The translations under genes were made by a program, and so were the position numbers. Shown here in pieces: positions 8,450-16,628 of a stretch of 51,162 nt of DNA. The DNA is from Deltaproteobacteria bacterium (GTDB taxonomy: Bacteria > Desulfobacterota > Binatia > UTPRO1). Below the pieces are notes generated by a model. The model was given only the letters and a program-made list of their open reading frames with translations, had not been told where the DNA came from and ran no database searches. Positions within the stretch are counted from its first letter, which is position 1. Every line of letters begins with the position of its first letter. The DNA lies in NCBI GenBank assembly GCA_020848745.1, contig JADLHM010000067.1:1-51162 (forward strand), in the 5' to 3' direction.

Positions 8450-9484
8450 ATGCACTTCGCCTTCGACGACGAGCACCTCCGGTTCCGGGACAGCGTCCGC
8501 GGCGTGCTGGATCGGCTGTGCACGCCGGCGGCCGTACGCCGGGTCTGGGAGGACCCGCACGCGCACGACGCGGGCCGCTGGCGCGCCCTCGCGGAGCTCG
8601 GCCTCCTCGGCCTGCTCGTGCCGGAGCGCGCGGGCGGACTCGGGCTCGACGAAGTGGCGCTCGTGCTGGCGCTCGAGGAGACCGGCCGCGCGGCGCTGCC
8701 CGAGGCCGTCGTCGACACGGCGCTCGTGGCCGTGCCGCTGCTCGCGGGGCTCGAAGACCGAGCCTTCGCCGATCCCTGGCTCGGCCGTATCGCGGCGGGC
8801 GAGGTCGTGGTGGGCGTCGGCTGCCCGCCGAACCCGTGGGTCGCGCACGCCGACGTGGCGGAGCTCCTGCTGCTCGTCGACCGGGACGAGATCCACGCGC
8901 TTCCCCGCGCGGAGGTCCGGAGCGAGCCCCTGCCCCATCTCGACGGGGCGCAACGGCTGTTCCGCGTCACGTCGGCGCCGTCGGCGCGCACGCGGGTCGC
9001 GGCCGGCGCCCACGGCCGCCGCCTCCACGCGGCGGCGGTCGACCGCGGCGCCCTCGGCACCGCGGTCCAGCTGCTCGGCGTCGCCGCACGGCTCATCGAC
9101 GAAGCCGTCCGCTACGCGCGGCAGCGCGAGCAGTTCGGCCGTGCGATCGGCGGCTTCCAGGCCATCAAGCACATGCTCGCGAACGCGCAGGTGCGCCTCG
9201 AGTTCGCGCGACCGGTCGTGTACCGGGCGGCCTTCGGGGTCGCCCGCGACCTTTCCACCCGCGGCCGCGACGTATCGCACGCCAAGCTGGTCACGGCCGA
9301 CGCCGCGACCTTCGCGGCGCGCACCGCGCTCCAGGTCCACGGCGCGATCGGCTACACCTGGGAGGTGGACCTCCACGTCTGGATGAAGCGTGCCTGGGCC
9401 CTCGAAACGGCGTGGGGTACGAGCAGTTGGCACCGCGGCCGCGTCGCCTCGGCCGTACTGGACTCGCAGGAGGACGCATCGTGA
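8450..9484 (+). CDS. Acyl-CoA dehydrogenase, compact small (beta-type) subunit
   Basis: At 344 residues this is shorter than the usual 370-400. The loss falls in the middle beta-domain region (about residues 100-190), which is poorly conserved. The C-terminal helical domain is intact and carries REQFGRAIGGFQAIKH and LQVHGAIGYTWEVD, the FAD-contacting motifs. It probably forms an alpha2beta2 tetramer with the product of the preceding gene, as in FadE pairs of cholesterol degraders. ATG 8450 is 7 bases after the partner's stop. The last four bases overlap the GTG start of the DUF35 gene. The pairing is inferred from adjacency and family precedent. Confidence 0.85.
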   Translation: MHFAFDDEHLRFRDSVRGVLDRLCTPAAVRRVWEDPHAHDAGRWRALAELGLLGLLVPERAGGLGLDEVALVLALEETGRAALPEAVVDTALVAVPLLAGLEDRAFADPWLGRIAAGEVVVGVGCPPNPWVAHADVAELLLLVDRDEIHALPRAEVRSEPLPHLDGAQRLFRVTSAPSARTRVAAGAHGRRLHAAAVDRGALGTAVQLLGVAARLIDEAVRYARQREQFGRAIGGFQAIKHMLANAQVRLEFARPVVYRAAFGVARDLSTRGRDVSHAKLVTADAATFAARTALQVHGAIGYTWEVDLHVWMKRAWALETAWGTSSWHRGRVASAVLDSQEDAS

Positions 9485-9939
9485 AAACCAAGGTGTCGGC
9501 GCGTGAGGGCTGGTTCGACGCGAATCCGGAACGACCCCGTTTGATCGGCAGCCGTTGCCGCTCGTGCCGAAGCTATTTCTTTCCGCAGGAGGCGTTCGCC
9601 TGTCGGAACCCCTCCTGCGGCAGCAGCGAGCTCGAGGACGTGCCGCTCTCCGCGACCGGGACCCTCTGGTCGTACACCGACAACCACTATCAGCCGCCGG
9701 CGCCCTATGTCTCGCCCGATCCGTTCGTGCCGTACGCGATTGCGGCGGTGGAGCTCGCCGACGAGCAGATGGTCGTCCTCGGGCAGGTCGCGAACGGCGT
9801 CGCGACCGCGGACCTGAAGGTCGGCATGCGCATGGACCTCGTCGCGGAGACGCTCTACGCGGACGACGCCACGGAGTACCTCGTCTGGAAATGGACCCCG
9901 GCCGCGTCCTCGGAGCGGGCCGATCGGAGTCGGCCGTGA
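9481..9939 (+). CDS. DUF35 zinc-ribbon/OB-fold protein, partner of the thiolase-like protein
   Basis: The 152-residue protein has a rubredoxin-like zinc ribbon (cysteine pairs CRSC and CRNPSC in the first third) followed by an OB-fold with GTLWSYTDNHYQPP and VLGQVANG. DUF35 proteins such as ChsH2 bind thiolase-like partners; with Ltp2 they form the retro-aldolase that releases propionyl-CoA from the sterol side chain. The start is GTG 9481, overlapping the preceding TGA by four bases (GTGA). The stop overlaps the next GTG in the same way, so stoichiometric coupled translation of the DUF35/thiolase-like pair is likely. Without a hotdog domain it resembles the stand-alone DUF35 type. Confidence 0.87.
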   Translation: MKTKVSAREGWFDANPERPRLIGSRCRSCRSYFFPQEAFACRNPSCGSSELEDVPLSATGTLWSYTDNHYQPPAPYVSPDPFVPYAIAAVELADEQMVVLGQVANGVATADLKVGMRMDLVAETLYADDATEYLVWKWTPAASSERADRSRP

Positions 9940-11126
9940 GCGAACGCAAGGTCGCGGTGCTCGGGGTCGGCATGCACCCCTGGGGCAAATGGGGCAAGAA
10001 CTTCGTCGAGTACGGCGTCGCCGCGGCGCGGGCCGCGCTCGCCGACGCCGGCCTCCAGTGGAAGGACGTGCAGTTCGTCGCCGGCGGCGAGACGATCCGC
10101 AACGGGTATCCCGGCTTCATCGCGGGCGCCTCGATCGCCCAGGCCCTCGGGTGGTCGGGCGCGCAGGTGACGAGCTGCTACGGGGCATGCGCCGCCGGCT
10201 CGCAGGCCGTGAGCGTCGCGCGCGCCCACATCCTCGCGGGCAATTGCGACGTCGCGCTCGTCGTCGGCGCCGACACGACGCCGAAGGGCTTCTTCGCTCC
10301 CCAGGCCGGCGAGCGCGGCACCGATCCCGACTGGCTGCGCTTCCGGCTCCTCGGCGCGACGAACCCGGTCTACTTCGCGCTCTACGCCCGCCGCCGCATG
10401 GCGCTCTACGGCGCGACCGACCGCGACTTCGCCAAGGTCAAGGTGAAGAACGCAAGGCACGGGCTCGAGAATCCCTACGCCCGCTACCGGAAGCTCGTCA
10501 CCGAGGAGGAAGTGCTCGCGTCGCCGATGGTCTCCGATCCGCTCCGCCTCCTCGAGATCTGCGCCACGAGCGACGGCGGCGCGGCCATCGTGCTCACGAG
10601 CATGGAGTACGCCCGCAAGCACGCGACCAATCCCGTGACGATCTCGGCGGTCTCGACGGTCACGCCGCGCTATCCGAGCACGGTGATCGAAATGCCGAAC
10701 TTCGCGACCGACTCCGCGGCGACCGTGCCTCCGCCGCCGGTCGCCTTCCGCGACTCGATCGCCGCCGCCGCCTACGAGCAGGCCGCCATCGGTCCCGAGG
10801 ACGTGAACGTCGCCGAGGTCTACGACCTCTCCTCGGCTCTCGAGCTCGACTGGTACGAGAACATCGGGCTCTGTCCTCCCGGAGCCGCCGAGAAGCTCCT
10901 GAACGACGGCGTGACCACGATCGGAGGCCGCGTACCCGTCAATCCGAGCGGCGGCCTCTCGTGCTTCGGGGAAGCGATCCCGGCCCAGGCGATCGCGCAG
11001 GTCTGCGAGCTCACCTGGCAGTTGCGCGGACAGGCCACGGGCCGCCAGGTCGAGGGCGCGAAGGTCGGCGTGAGCGTCAACCAGGGGCTCTTCGGGCACG
11101 GCTCCTCGGTGGTCGTGCAACGCTAG
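9936..11126 (+). CDS. SCP2-thiolase-like (Ltp-type) protein, probable steroid side-chain or ring aldolase
   Basis: The 396-residue protein has the thiolase fold and belongs to the lipid-transfer-protein/SCP2-thiolase branch. A cysteine at the nucleophile position is kept (Cys85 in GACAAG). The usual GHP histidine is replaced by glutamate (Glu346 in FGEAIPAQA), and the C-terminal CGGG cysteine is replaced by a GHG segment (His388). It is therefore unlikely to be an ordinary beta-ketothiolase and fits a retro-aldolase working with the DUF35 partner. It starts at GTG 9936, overlapping the DUF35 stop by 4 bases. Which CoA ester it cleaves is not shown. A 171-base gap (11127-11297) follows, where I see no gene. 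Confidence 0.85.
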   Translation: MSERKVAVLGVGMHPWGKWGKNFVEYGVAAARAALADAGLQWKDVQFVAGGETIRNGYPGFIAGASIAQALGWSGAQVTSCYGACAAGSQAVSVARAHILAGNCDVALVVGADTTPKGFFAPQAGERGTDPDWLRFRLLGATNPVYFALYARRRMALYGATDRDFAKVKVKNARHGLENPYARYRKLVTEEEVLASPMVSDPLRLLEICATSDGGAAIVLTSMEYARKHATNPVTISAVSTVTPRYPSTVIEMPNFATDSAATVPPPPVAFRDSIAAAAYEQAAIGPEDVNVAEVYDLSSALELDWYENIGLCPPGAAEKLLNDGVTTIGGRVPVNPSGGLSCFGEAIPAQAIAQVCELTWQLRGQATGRQVEGAKVGVSVNQGLFGHGSSVVVQR

Positions 11127-11297
11127 TCCCCTCGCCTATCTCGCGCCGGCGCCGCCGTGCGCGCGTCCGCGCGCTGAGGCGTTCCCTCACTCCACGCCCG
11201 AGCCTCACCGACACGGACCGCGCCGTACGCCTGGCGTCCCGGACCGTTCTCCGTTACACCTGCACGGTTTTCGACTGATCCCGACGGGAGGCTTCCC

Positions 11298-12449
11298 ATG
11301 GCAGAGGCGTACATCATCGACGCAGTCCGAACCCCGGTCGGCCGCCGCCGCGGCGGCCTCGCGGCCGTCCATCCGGCCGACCTCGGCGGGCACGTGCTGC
11401 GCGCGCTCGTCGAGCGGACGGGCGTCGACCCGGAGGCGGTCGAGGACGTGATCTTCGGCTGTGTCGATACGATCGGACCGCAGGCCGGCGATGTCGCCCG
11501 GACGTGCTGGCTCGCGGCGGGGCTGCCCGACGGCGTACCCGGGACCACCATCGACCGGCAGTGCGGATCGGCGCAGCAAGCGGTGCACTTCGCCGCCCAG
11601 GGCGTCATGAGCGGCACGGCCGACCTGCTGATCGCCGGCGGCGTCCAGAACATGAGCATGATCCCGATCTCCTCGGCGATGCTCGCCGGTGAGGCGTACG
11701 GGTTCGCCGATCCCTTCTCGACCTCCGAGGGATGGCAGAAGCGCTACGGCACGCAGGAGGTGTCCCAGTTTCGCTCGGCGGAGATGATCGCCGAGAAGTG
11801 GGACTGCACGCGCGAGGACATGGAGCGCTTCGCCCTCGAGAGCCATCGGCGGGCGCTCCGCGCGATCGACGAAGGGCGCTTCGCCCGCGAGATCGTACCG
11901 CTCGCCGGCGTGAGCGCCGACGAGGGCCCGCGCCGCGACACCTCGCTCGAGAAGATGGCGACGCTGAAACCGCTGCGCGAAGGCGGACGTCTCACCGCCG
12001 CCGTATCGAGCCAGATCTCCGACGCGGCCGCCGCGATCTTGATCGCGTCCCCGCGCGCGGTGAAGGAGCACGGGCTCACGCCGCGCGCGCGCATCCACCA
12101 CATGAGCATCCGCGGCGCCGACCCGGTGTGGATGCTCACCGCCCCCATCCCGGCCACGGCCTGGGCCTTCGAGAAGGCCGGCATGACGAAGGACGACATC
12201 GACCTGGTCGAGATCAACGAGGCCTTCGCCTCGGTCGTCCTCGCCTGGCAGAAGGAGACCGGCTTCGATCCGGCGAAGGTGAACGTGAACGGCGGCGCCA
12301 TCGCGCTCGGCCATCCGCTCGGCGCGACCGGCGCGCGCCTCATGACGACGCTCCTTTGCGAGCTCGAGCGCACCGGCGGGCGGTACGGCCTGCAAACCAT
12401 GTGCGAGGGCGGCGGCCAGGCGAACGTCACCATCATCGAGAGGCTCTGA
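11298..12449 (+). CDS. fadA6: FadA6-type beta-ketothiolase of steroid ring C/D degradation
   Basis: The 383-residue thiolase is expected to cleave the beta-keto CoA ester formed after ring opening and yield acetyl-CoA. The complete catalytic set is present: Cys89 (DRQCGS), His339 (ALGHPLG) and Cys369 (TMCEGGG). It follows mycobacterial FadA6 (Rv3556c) closely along its length, including MAEAYIIDAVRT at the start, GTADLLIAGGVQNMS, RYGTQEVSQFR and INEAFA. GGGAGG (11286-11291) lies 6 bases before ATG 11298. It is separated from the thiolase-like gene by 171 bases, so a promoter of its own is possible. Its stop is 2 bases before the next SDR. Confidence 0.93.
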   Translation: MAEAYIIDAVRTPVGRRRGGLAAVHPADLGGHVLRALVERTGVDPEAVEDVIFGCVDTIGPQAGDVARTCWLAAGLPDGVPGTTIDRQCGSAQQAVHFAAQGVMSGTADLLIAGGVQNMSMIPISSAMLAGEAYGFADPFSTSEGWQKRYGTQEVSQFRSAEMIAEKWDCTREDMERFALESHRRALRAIDEGRFAREIVPLAGVSADEGPRRDTSLEKMATLKPLREGGRLTAAVSSQISDAAAAILIASPRAVKEHGLTPRARIHHMSIRGADPVWMLTAPIPATAWAFEKAGMTKDDIDLVEINEAFASVVLAWQKETGFDPAKVNVNGGAIALGHPLGATGARLMTTLLCELERTGGRYGLQTMCEGGGQANVTIIERL

Positions 12450-12451
12450 CC

Positions 12452-13360
12452 ATGGCCGGGATCTGCGACGGACGGGTCGTCCTCGTCACCGGCGCCGGGC
12501 GCGGCATCGGCCGGGCCCATGCCCTCGCCTTCGCGGCCGAGGGCGCGCGGGTGGTCGTGAACGACATCGGCACCGCGCTCGACGGGCGCGGCGAGGCCAC
12601 GACCGGCCCGGCGGCGGAGGTGGTCGAGGCCATTCGCGCCGCGGGCGGCCATGCGGTCGCCAACGGCGACGACGTGGCGGACTGGACGGGCGCCGGGCGT
12701 CTGGTGCAGACCGCCATCGATGCGTTCGGGCGGCTCGACGTGGTCGTCAACAATGCCGGCTTCGTCCGTGACCGCATGTTCGTGAGCACCTCGGAGGAGG
12801 AGTGGGACGCGGTCGTGCGCGTCCACCTGAAGGGCCACTTCTGCGTCGCGCGCCACGCGACCGCGCACTGGCGGGACCGCGCCAAGACGGGCGACAAGCT
12901 CGACGCCCGCATCGTCAACACGAGCTCCGGCGCCGGCCTGCAGGGGTCGATCGGCCAGTCGGCCTACTCGGCCGCGAAGGCGGCCATCGCGGCGCTGACG
13001 CTGGTCCAGGCGGCGGAGCTCCGCCGCTACGGGATCACCGCCAACGCGATCGCGCCCGCGGCGCGGACGCGGATGACCGAGACGGTCTTCGCGGAGATGA
13101 TGGCGAAGCCGGCCGAGGGATTCGACGCGATGGCCCCCGAGAACGTCGCGCCGCTGGTGGTGTGGCTCGGCAGCGCCGAGTCGCGCGACGTGACGGGCCA
13201 GATCTTCGAGATCGCCGGCGGCAAGCTGAACGTCGCCGACGGCTGGCACACCGGGATCGGCGTCGACCAAGGCGCGCGCTTCGCGCCGAGCGAGCTCGGC
13301 CCGATCGTGCGCGACCTCCTCGCCAAGGCGACCCCCGCCCAGAAGGTCTACGGTTCCTGA
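12452..13360 (+). CDS. SDR, 3-hydroxyacyl-CoA dehydrogenase type, Rv3548c-like
   Basis: This 302-residue short-chain dehydrogenase resembles the dehydrogenase domain of peroxisomal multifunctional enzyme type 2 and Rv3548c of the mycobacterial cholesterol cluster. The cofactor motif TGAGRGIG is at 13-20, VVNDIG at 35-40 (an acidic residue suggesting NAD preference), and NNAG at 100-103. The catalytic residues are about Ser159, Tyr172 and Lys176. FDAMAPENVAPLVVWLGS near the C-terminus is characteristic of this subfamily. It probably oxidises a 3-hydroxyacyl-CoA formed during ring C/D or side-chain beta-oxidation. ATG 12452 follows the fadA6 stop by 2 bases, so the two are co-translated and probably act consecutively. 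Confidence 0.88.
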   Translation: MAGICDGRVVLVTGAGRGIGRAHALAFAAEGARVVVNDIGTALDGRGEATTGPAAEVVEAIRAAGGHAVANGDDVADWTGAGRLVQTAIDAFGRLDVVVNNAGFVRDRMFVSTSEEEWDAVVRVHLKGHFCVARHATAHWRDRAKTGDKLDARIVNTSSGAGLQGSIGQSAYSAAKAAIAALTLVQAAELRRYGITANAIAPAARTRMTETVFAEMMAKPAEGFDAMAPENVAPLVVWLGSAESRDVTGQIFEIAGGKLNVADGWHTGIGVDQGARFAPSELGPIVRDLLAKATPAQKVYGS

Positions 13361-13388
13361 GCCCGCCGCGCCGCCCGCACCCAGGCCG

Positions 13389-14528
13389 ATGAACTTCGCC
13401 CTCGACGAGCAGCAGCGTCAGCTCCGCGACACGGCACGCGCCTTCCTCGCCGCGCACGCCGGCCCGGCGGAGGTACGCGCCGCGATGACGACGGAGCGCG
13501 GCTTCGATCCCGGGCTCTGGCGGCGCATCGCCGGCGAGATGGGGTGGCCGGCGGTCGTCGTCCCCGAGGAGCACGGAGGGCTCGGCCTCGGACAGGTCGA
13601 GCTGATGGTCCTCATGGAGGCGATGGGCGCGGCGCTGCTCTGCGCCCCCTTCTTTTCGACCGTCTGCCTCGGCGCGAACGCGCTCGTCGTCGGCGCGACT
13701 CCCGAGCAACGCGCGCGCTGGCTTCCCGGCATCGCCGCGGGCACAACGACTGCGGCCCTCGCCCACACGGAGCCGGACGGCCGGTGGGACGCGGACGGCG
13801 TCCGCGCGCTCGCGCGCGTCGACGGCGGAGACGTCGTGCTCTCCGGCACGAAATCCTACGTGGTCGACGGACACACGGCGGACCTTCTGTTGATCGCGGC
13901 GCGCGCGCCCGGAACCACCGGCGCGGAGGGCGTCGCGCTGTACCTCGTGCCGGCGACCACGCCCGGGCTCGGACGCCGCGCCCTCGCCACGCTCGACCAG
14001 ACGCGACGGCTCGCAGAGATCGTGCTCGACGACGTGCGCGTGCCGAAGGACGCCGTGCTCGGCGGCGAGCCGCAGGGGTGGGAGGCGCTCGCGGCGACCC
14101 TGCGGCTCGCGACCGTCGCGCTCGCGGCCGAGCAGGTGGGCGGCGCCGAGCGCTGCCTCGACCTCGCCGTGGCCTATGCCGGCGAGCGCGTCCAGTTTGG
14201 GCGCCCGATCGGCTCGTTCCAGGCGATCAAGCACAAGTGCGCCGACATGCTGATGCGCGTCGAAGCCGCCCGCTCGGCGACGTACTATGCCGCCTGCACG
14301 GCCGAGGAGCGCGGCCCCGAGCTCGCCGTCGCCGCTTCCCTCGCCAAGGCTTACGCCTCGGACACCTACTTCCAATGCGCCGCCGACTGCATGCAGGTCC
14401 ATGGCGGCGTCGGGTTCACCTGGGAGTACGACGTGCACCTCTATTTCAAGCGCGCCAGATCGAGCGAGTCGCTGCTCGGCGATGGACGCCATCACCGCGA
14501 GCTCGTCGCCCGCTACCTGGCCCTCTGA
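13389..14528 (+). CDS. Acyl-CoA dehydrogenase (beta-type), last gene of the ipd operon
   Basis: The 379-residue acyl-CoA dehydrogenase has an N-terminal helical domain (MNFALDEQQRQLRD), a beta-domain with VLSGTKSYVVDGHTADLLL, and the C-terminal AGERVQFGRPIGSFQAIKH and MQVHGGVGFTWEYD motifs. The C-terminal IYxGTxEIQR block of alpha-type subunits is missing and it ends in GDGRHHRELVA, so it looks like a beta-type or self-sufficient member. No partner is directly adjacent. It could pair with the dehydrogenase at 7285 or 32739, but this cannot be decided from sequence. It starts 28 bases after the SDR stop and closes the rightward operon. Confidence 0.83.
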   Translation: MNFALDEQQRQLRDTARAFLAAHAGPAEVRAAMTTERGFDPGLWRRIAGEMGWPAVVVPEEHGGLGLGQVELMVLMEAMGAALLCAPFFSTVCLGANALVVGATPEQRARWLPGIAAGTTTAALAHTEPDGRWDADGVRALARVDGGDVVLSGTKSYVVDGHTADLLLIAARAPGTTGAEGVALYLVPATTPGLGRRALATLDQTRRLAEIVLDDVRVPKDAVLGGEPQGWEALAATLRLATVALAAEQVGGAERCLDLAVAYAGERVQFGRPIGSFQAIKHKCADMLMRVEAARSATYYAACTAEERGPELAVAASLAKAYASDTYFQCAADCMQVHGGVGFTWEYDVHLYFKRARSSESLLGDGRHHRELVARYLAL

Positions 14529-14666
14529 AGGCGGCGGCCACCGGCCTCGGGCGCGCCGCCCGGAGCTCCTGCCGTTCACCGCAGTGGGCCCGGAAATTCC
14601 GTAGCCGTCGCGCCGCGGTTCGTGGTAGGCACGGCGGAGATCTACGCCCCGAGGAGGCCGTTTCCG

Positions 14667-16484
14667 ATGTCGCTCCCCCGTCGCATCCCGCTCGTCGTCG
14701 CGTTCCTGCTCGCCTTCGCCATGCTCGCCGCCGCCGGCCCCTCCAGGGCGTCGGCCGCATGCGCCGGCGATTGCGGCGCCGACCTCGCTACCGTCCCCAA
14801 AACCGTCGAGAAGTTCGTGAAGGCACGCTGGAAGGCGGTGCTTGCCTGCGGGAAGAAGGCGAAGCCGACATGTCCGGCGACGTGTCCCCGCCCGGACGGC
14901 ACGGCGGACCCGTATTTGCTCTCTGCGAGCTGCGCGGCGCTCGTCGCCTGCAACCTCGACGCGCTCGCGGAGAACGCGTACGACGCCACCTGGGACGACG
15001 CCAACGCCTGCGCCAGCGCCGCGGCGACGCCCTGCGGCAACGTACGCGCCGCGACCGCCGGAAAGCTCGTGTCCACCAAGCTCACCCGGCGGCGCGCCAA
15101 CAAGATGAACGCCTTCCCGAAGGACGTGGCGAAGTGCGCCGCCAAGATCGCCAAGGTCCCCAGCTGCGATCCGGGCATCTGCGATGACGCGCCCGACTGG
15201 ATCGACGCCATCTTCCCGCTCGCGATCTCGCCGACGGGCCATCAGGCCCTGCCCTTCACGGTCGCGGCACCCGGCGAGGGCGTCGCGACCCTCACGATCG
15301 CGACGATCGGCACCGACTGGGGCACCAAGGACAGCGAGTCGGTGGTCGTGAGCTACGATCTGGACGGAACGCCGCTCGGTCAGCTCGTGCTCTACGGCGG
15401 CGCCGCACCGACGGAGTATCGCGTGCTCCTCGGCGCGCTCGCCGCCGGCGACCACGTGATCGGGATCCACCCGGAGAAGGCGCTGAGCCCGAACCCGAAA
15501 GCGCCGGTGTCGGTGACGGCCGCGGCGGCGGTCGAAGCGATCCCGAGCGGCGACCCGCGCTACGATTTCACCCGCTACGCCCCGATCCTCCTCGGCATCG
15601 ACGACGACGAGAACCGCTTTCCGCAGCATCCCGGCTACGCGCGCAGCGACGTACCCCTCATCGCGTACGCAAAGCCGATCCCGCAGGTCGGCTACACGAC
15701 GTACCGCTACGTACTGATCTGGTCGAACGAGGATTTCGGCACGGGCGTCTATCCCGACGTGCTGATGGCCCGCTACGGCCGTACGACGGACATCGAGGGC
15801 ATCGTCGAGGTCGACGTCGACGGCAGCGGCGCGCTGCTACAGACCCGCTACCGGCCCGACGAGAGCGGCGTGCTGCCCGTGTTCGCCGGAAGCTATCGCG
15901 GCACCCATCCGATCGTCCGCGTCGCCACGGGCAATGGTCTCGTCGAGGACGACGGCGTCTCCACACTCGCCTTCGGCATCGCCCCATACGAGTTCGACGA
16001 TGCCGGGGTGCCGCGCGAGCTCGGCATGGACCTCGATCCGATCTCCTACGCCATCATGGCGAAGGAGATGGTCCGCGAGGGCAAGACCGAGCCGAACCCG
16101 AACGCCTCGTCGAAGATGCTGAGCGACGCCCGCAACTACCTCTTCGTGGACTACGACATCGACGTGAGCGTAAGCGGCCAGGTGTTGCGCGGCATCGCGA
16201 CGATCGCCGGCACCACCTACTATTCCGACCACAACCAACCGATCGCCGGCTTGAGCCCGCGGGTGCCCGAGGGCATCGGTCGTCTGGCGATCGAGGTTCC
16301 GACCGGGACGCAGATCGGCGACATCGAATCGTACGGTCTGCGGGGCGTCGGTACGATGTCGGGAACGCTGGCGAGCGCCCGCGCCTTCCTCCTCGATGTC
16401 GGCTACCTCCCCGGACCGGATCACACCTACGTCGGCCCGCAGTTCCAGAGCGGCACCAACCCGTCGTGGGTCGTCACGCCCTGA
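14667..16484 (+). CDS. Exported protein of unknown function with cysteine-rich N-terminal module
   Basis: The product (605 residues) starts with a signal peptide (MSLPRRIP, a hydrophobic core, then SRASA, cleavage near residue 30). A module of about 160 residues follows with regularly spaced cysteines and lysines (CAGDCGADL, ACGKKAKPTCPATCP, SCDPGICDD). After that comes a long beta-rich part (about 190-605) with VSYDLDG, YTTYRYVLIWSNEDFGTG, VEVDVDG and NPNASSKMLSDARNYLFVDYDID. I do not recognise the C-terminal part. ATG 14667 has a GAGGAGG ribosome site at 14651-14657. It interrupts the run of steroid genes, so a role at the cell surface toward the same substrates is possible but unsupported. 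Confidence 0.75.
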   Translation: MSLPRRIPLVVAFLLAFAMLAAAGPSRASAACAGDCGADLATVPKTVEKFVKARWKAVLACGKKAKPTCPATCPRPDGTADPYLLSASCAALVACNLDALAENAYDATWDDANACASAAATPCGNVRAATAGKLVSTKLTRRRANKMNAFPKDVAKCAAKIAKVPSCDPGICDDAPDWIDAIFPLAISPTGHQALPFTVAAPGEGVATLTIATIGTDWGTKDSESVVVSYDLDGTPLGQLVLYGGAAPTEYRVLLGALAAGDHVIGIHPEKALSPNPKAPVSVTAAAAVEAIPSGDPRYDFTRYAPILLGIDDDENRFPQHPGYARSDVPLIAYAKPIPQVGYTTYRYVLIWSNEDFGTGVYPDVLMARYGRTTDIEGIVEVDVDGSGALLQTRYRPDESGVLPVFAGSYRGTHPIVRVATGNGLVEDDGVSTLAFGIAPYEFDDAGVPRELGMDLDPISYAIMAKEMVREGKTEPNPNASSKMLSDARNYLFVDYDIDVSVSGQVLRGIATIAGTTYYSDHNQPIAGLSPRVPEGIGRLAIEVPTGTQIGDIESYGLRGVGTMSGTLASARAFLLDVGYLPGPDHTYVGPQFQSGTNPSWVVTP

Positions 16485-16628
16485 ACGCGTTCGCCACGAC
16501 CGAGCCCGATCGCCGCATACGCTCGCGCGCAGCCATGCGCGCGAGACGCATCACGGCGACGGTTCCGTGAAATCCGCCCGGATCCCCCACCAGTCGCGGC
16601 GGCGCCGCGGCGCGAGGAGCCCAACGAG

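Noticed and set aside
13035..15629. 864-codon leftward open frame across the SDR, dehydrogenase and exported-protein genes
   Set aside because: It spans several genes on the other strand and has the arginine/glycine/alanine bias of antisense frames in GC-rich DNA.
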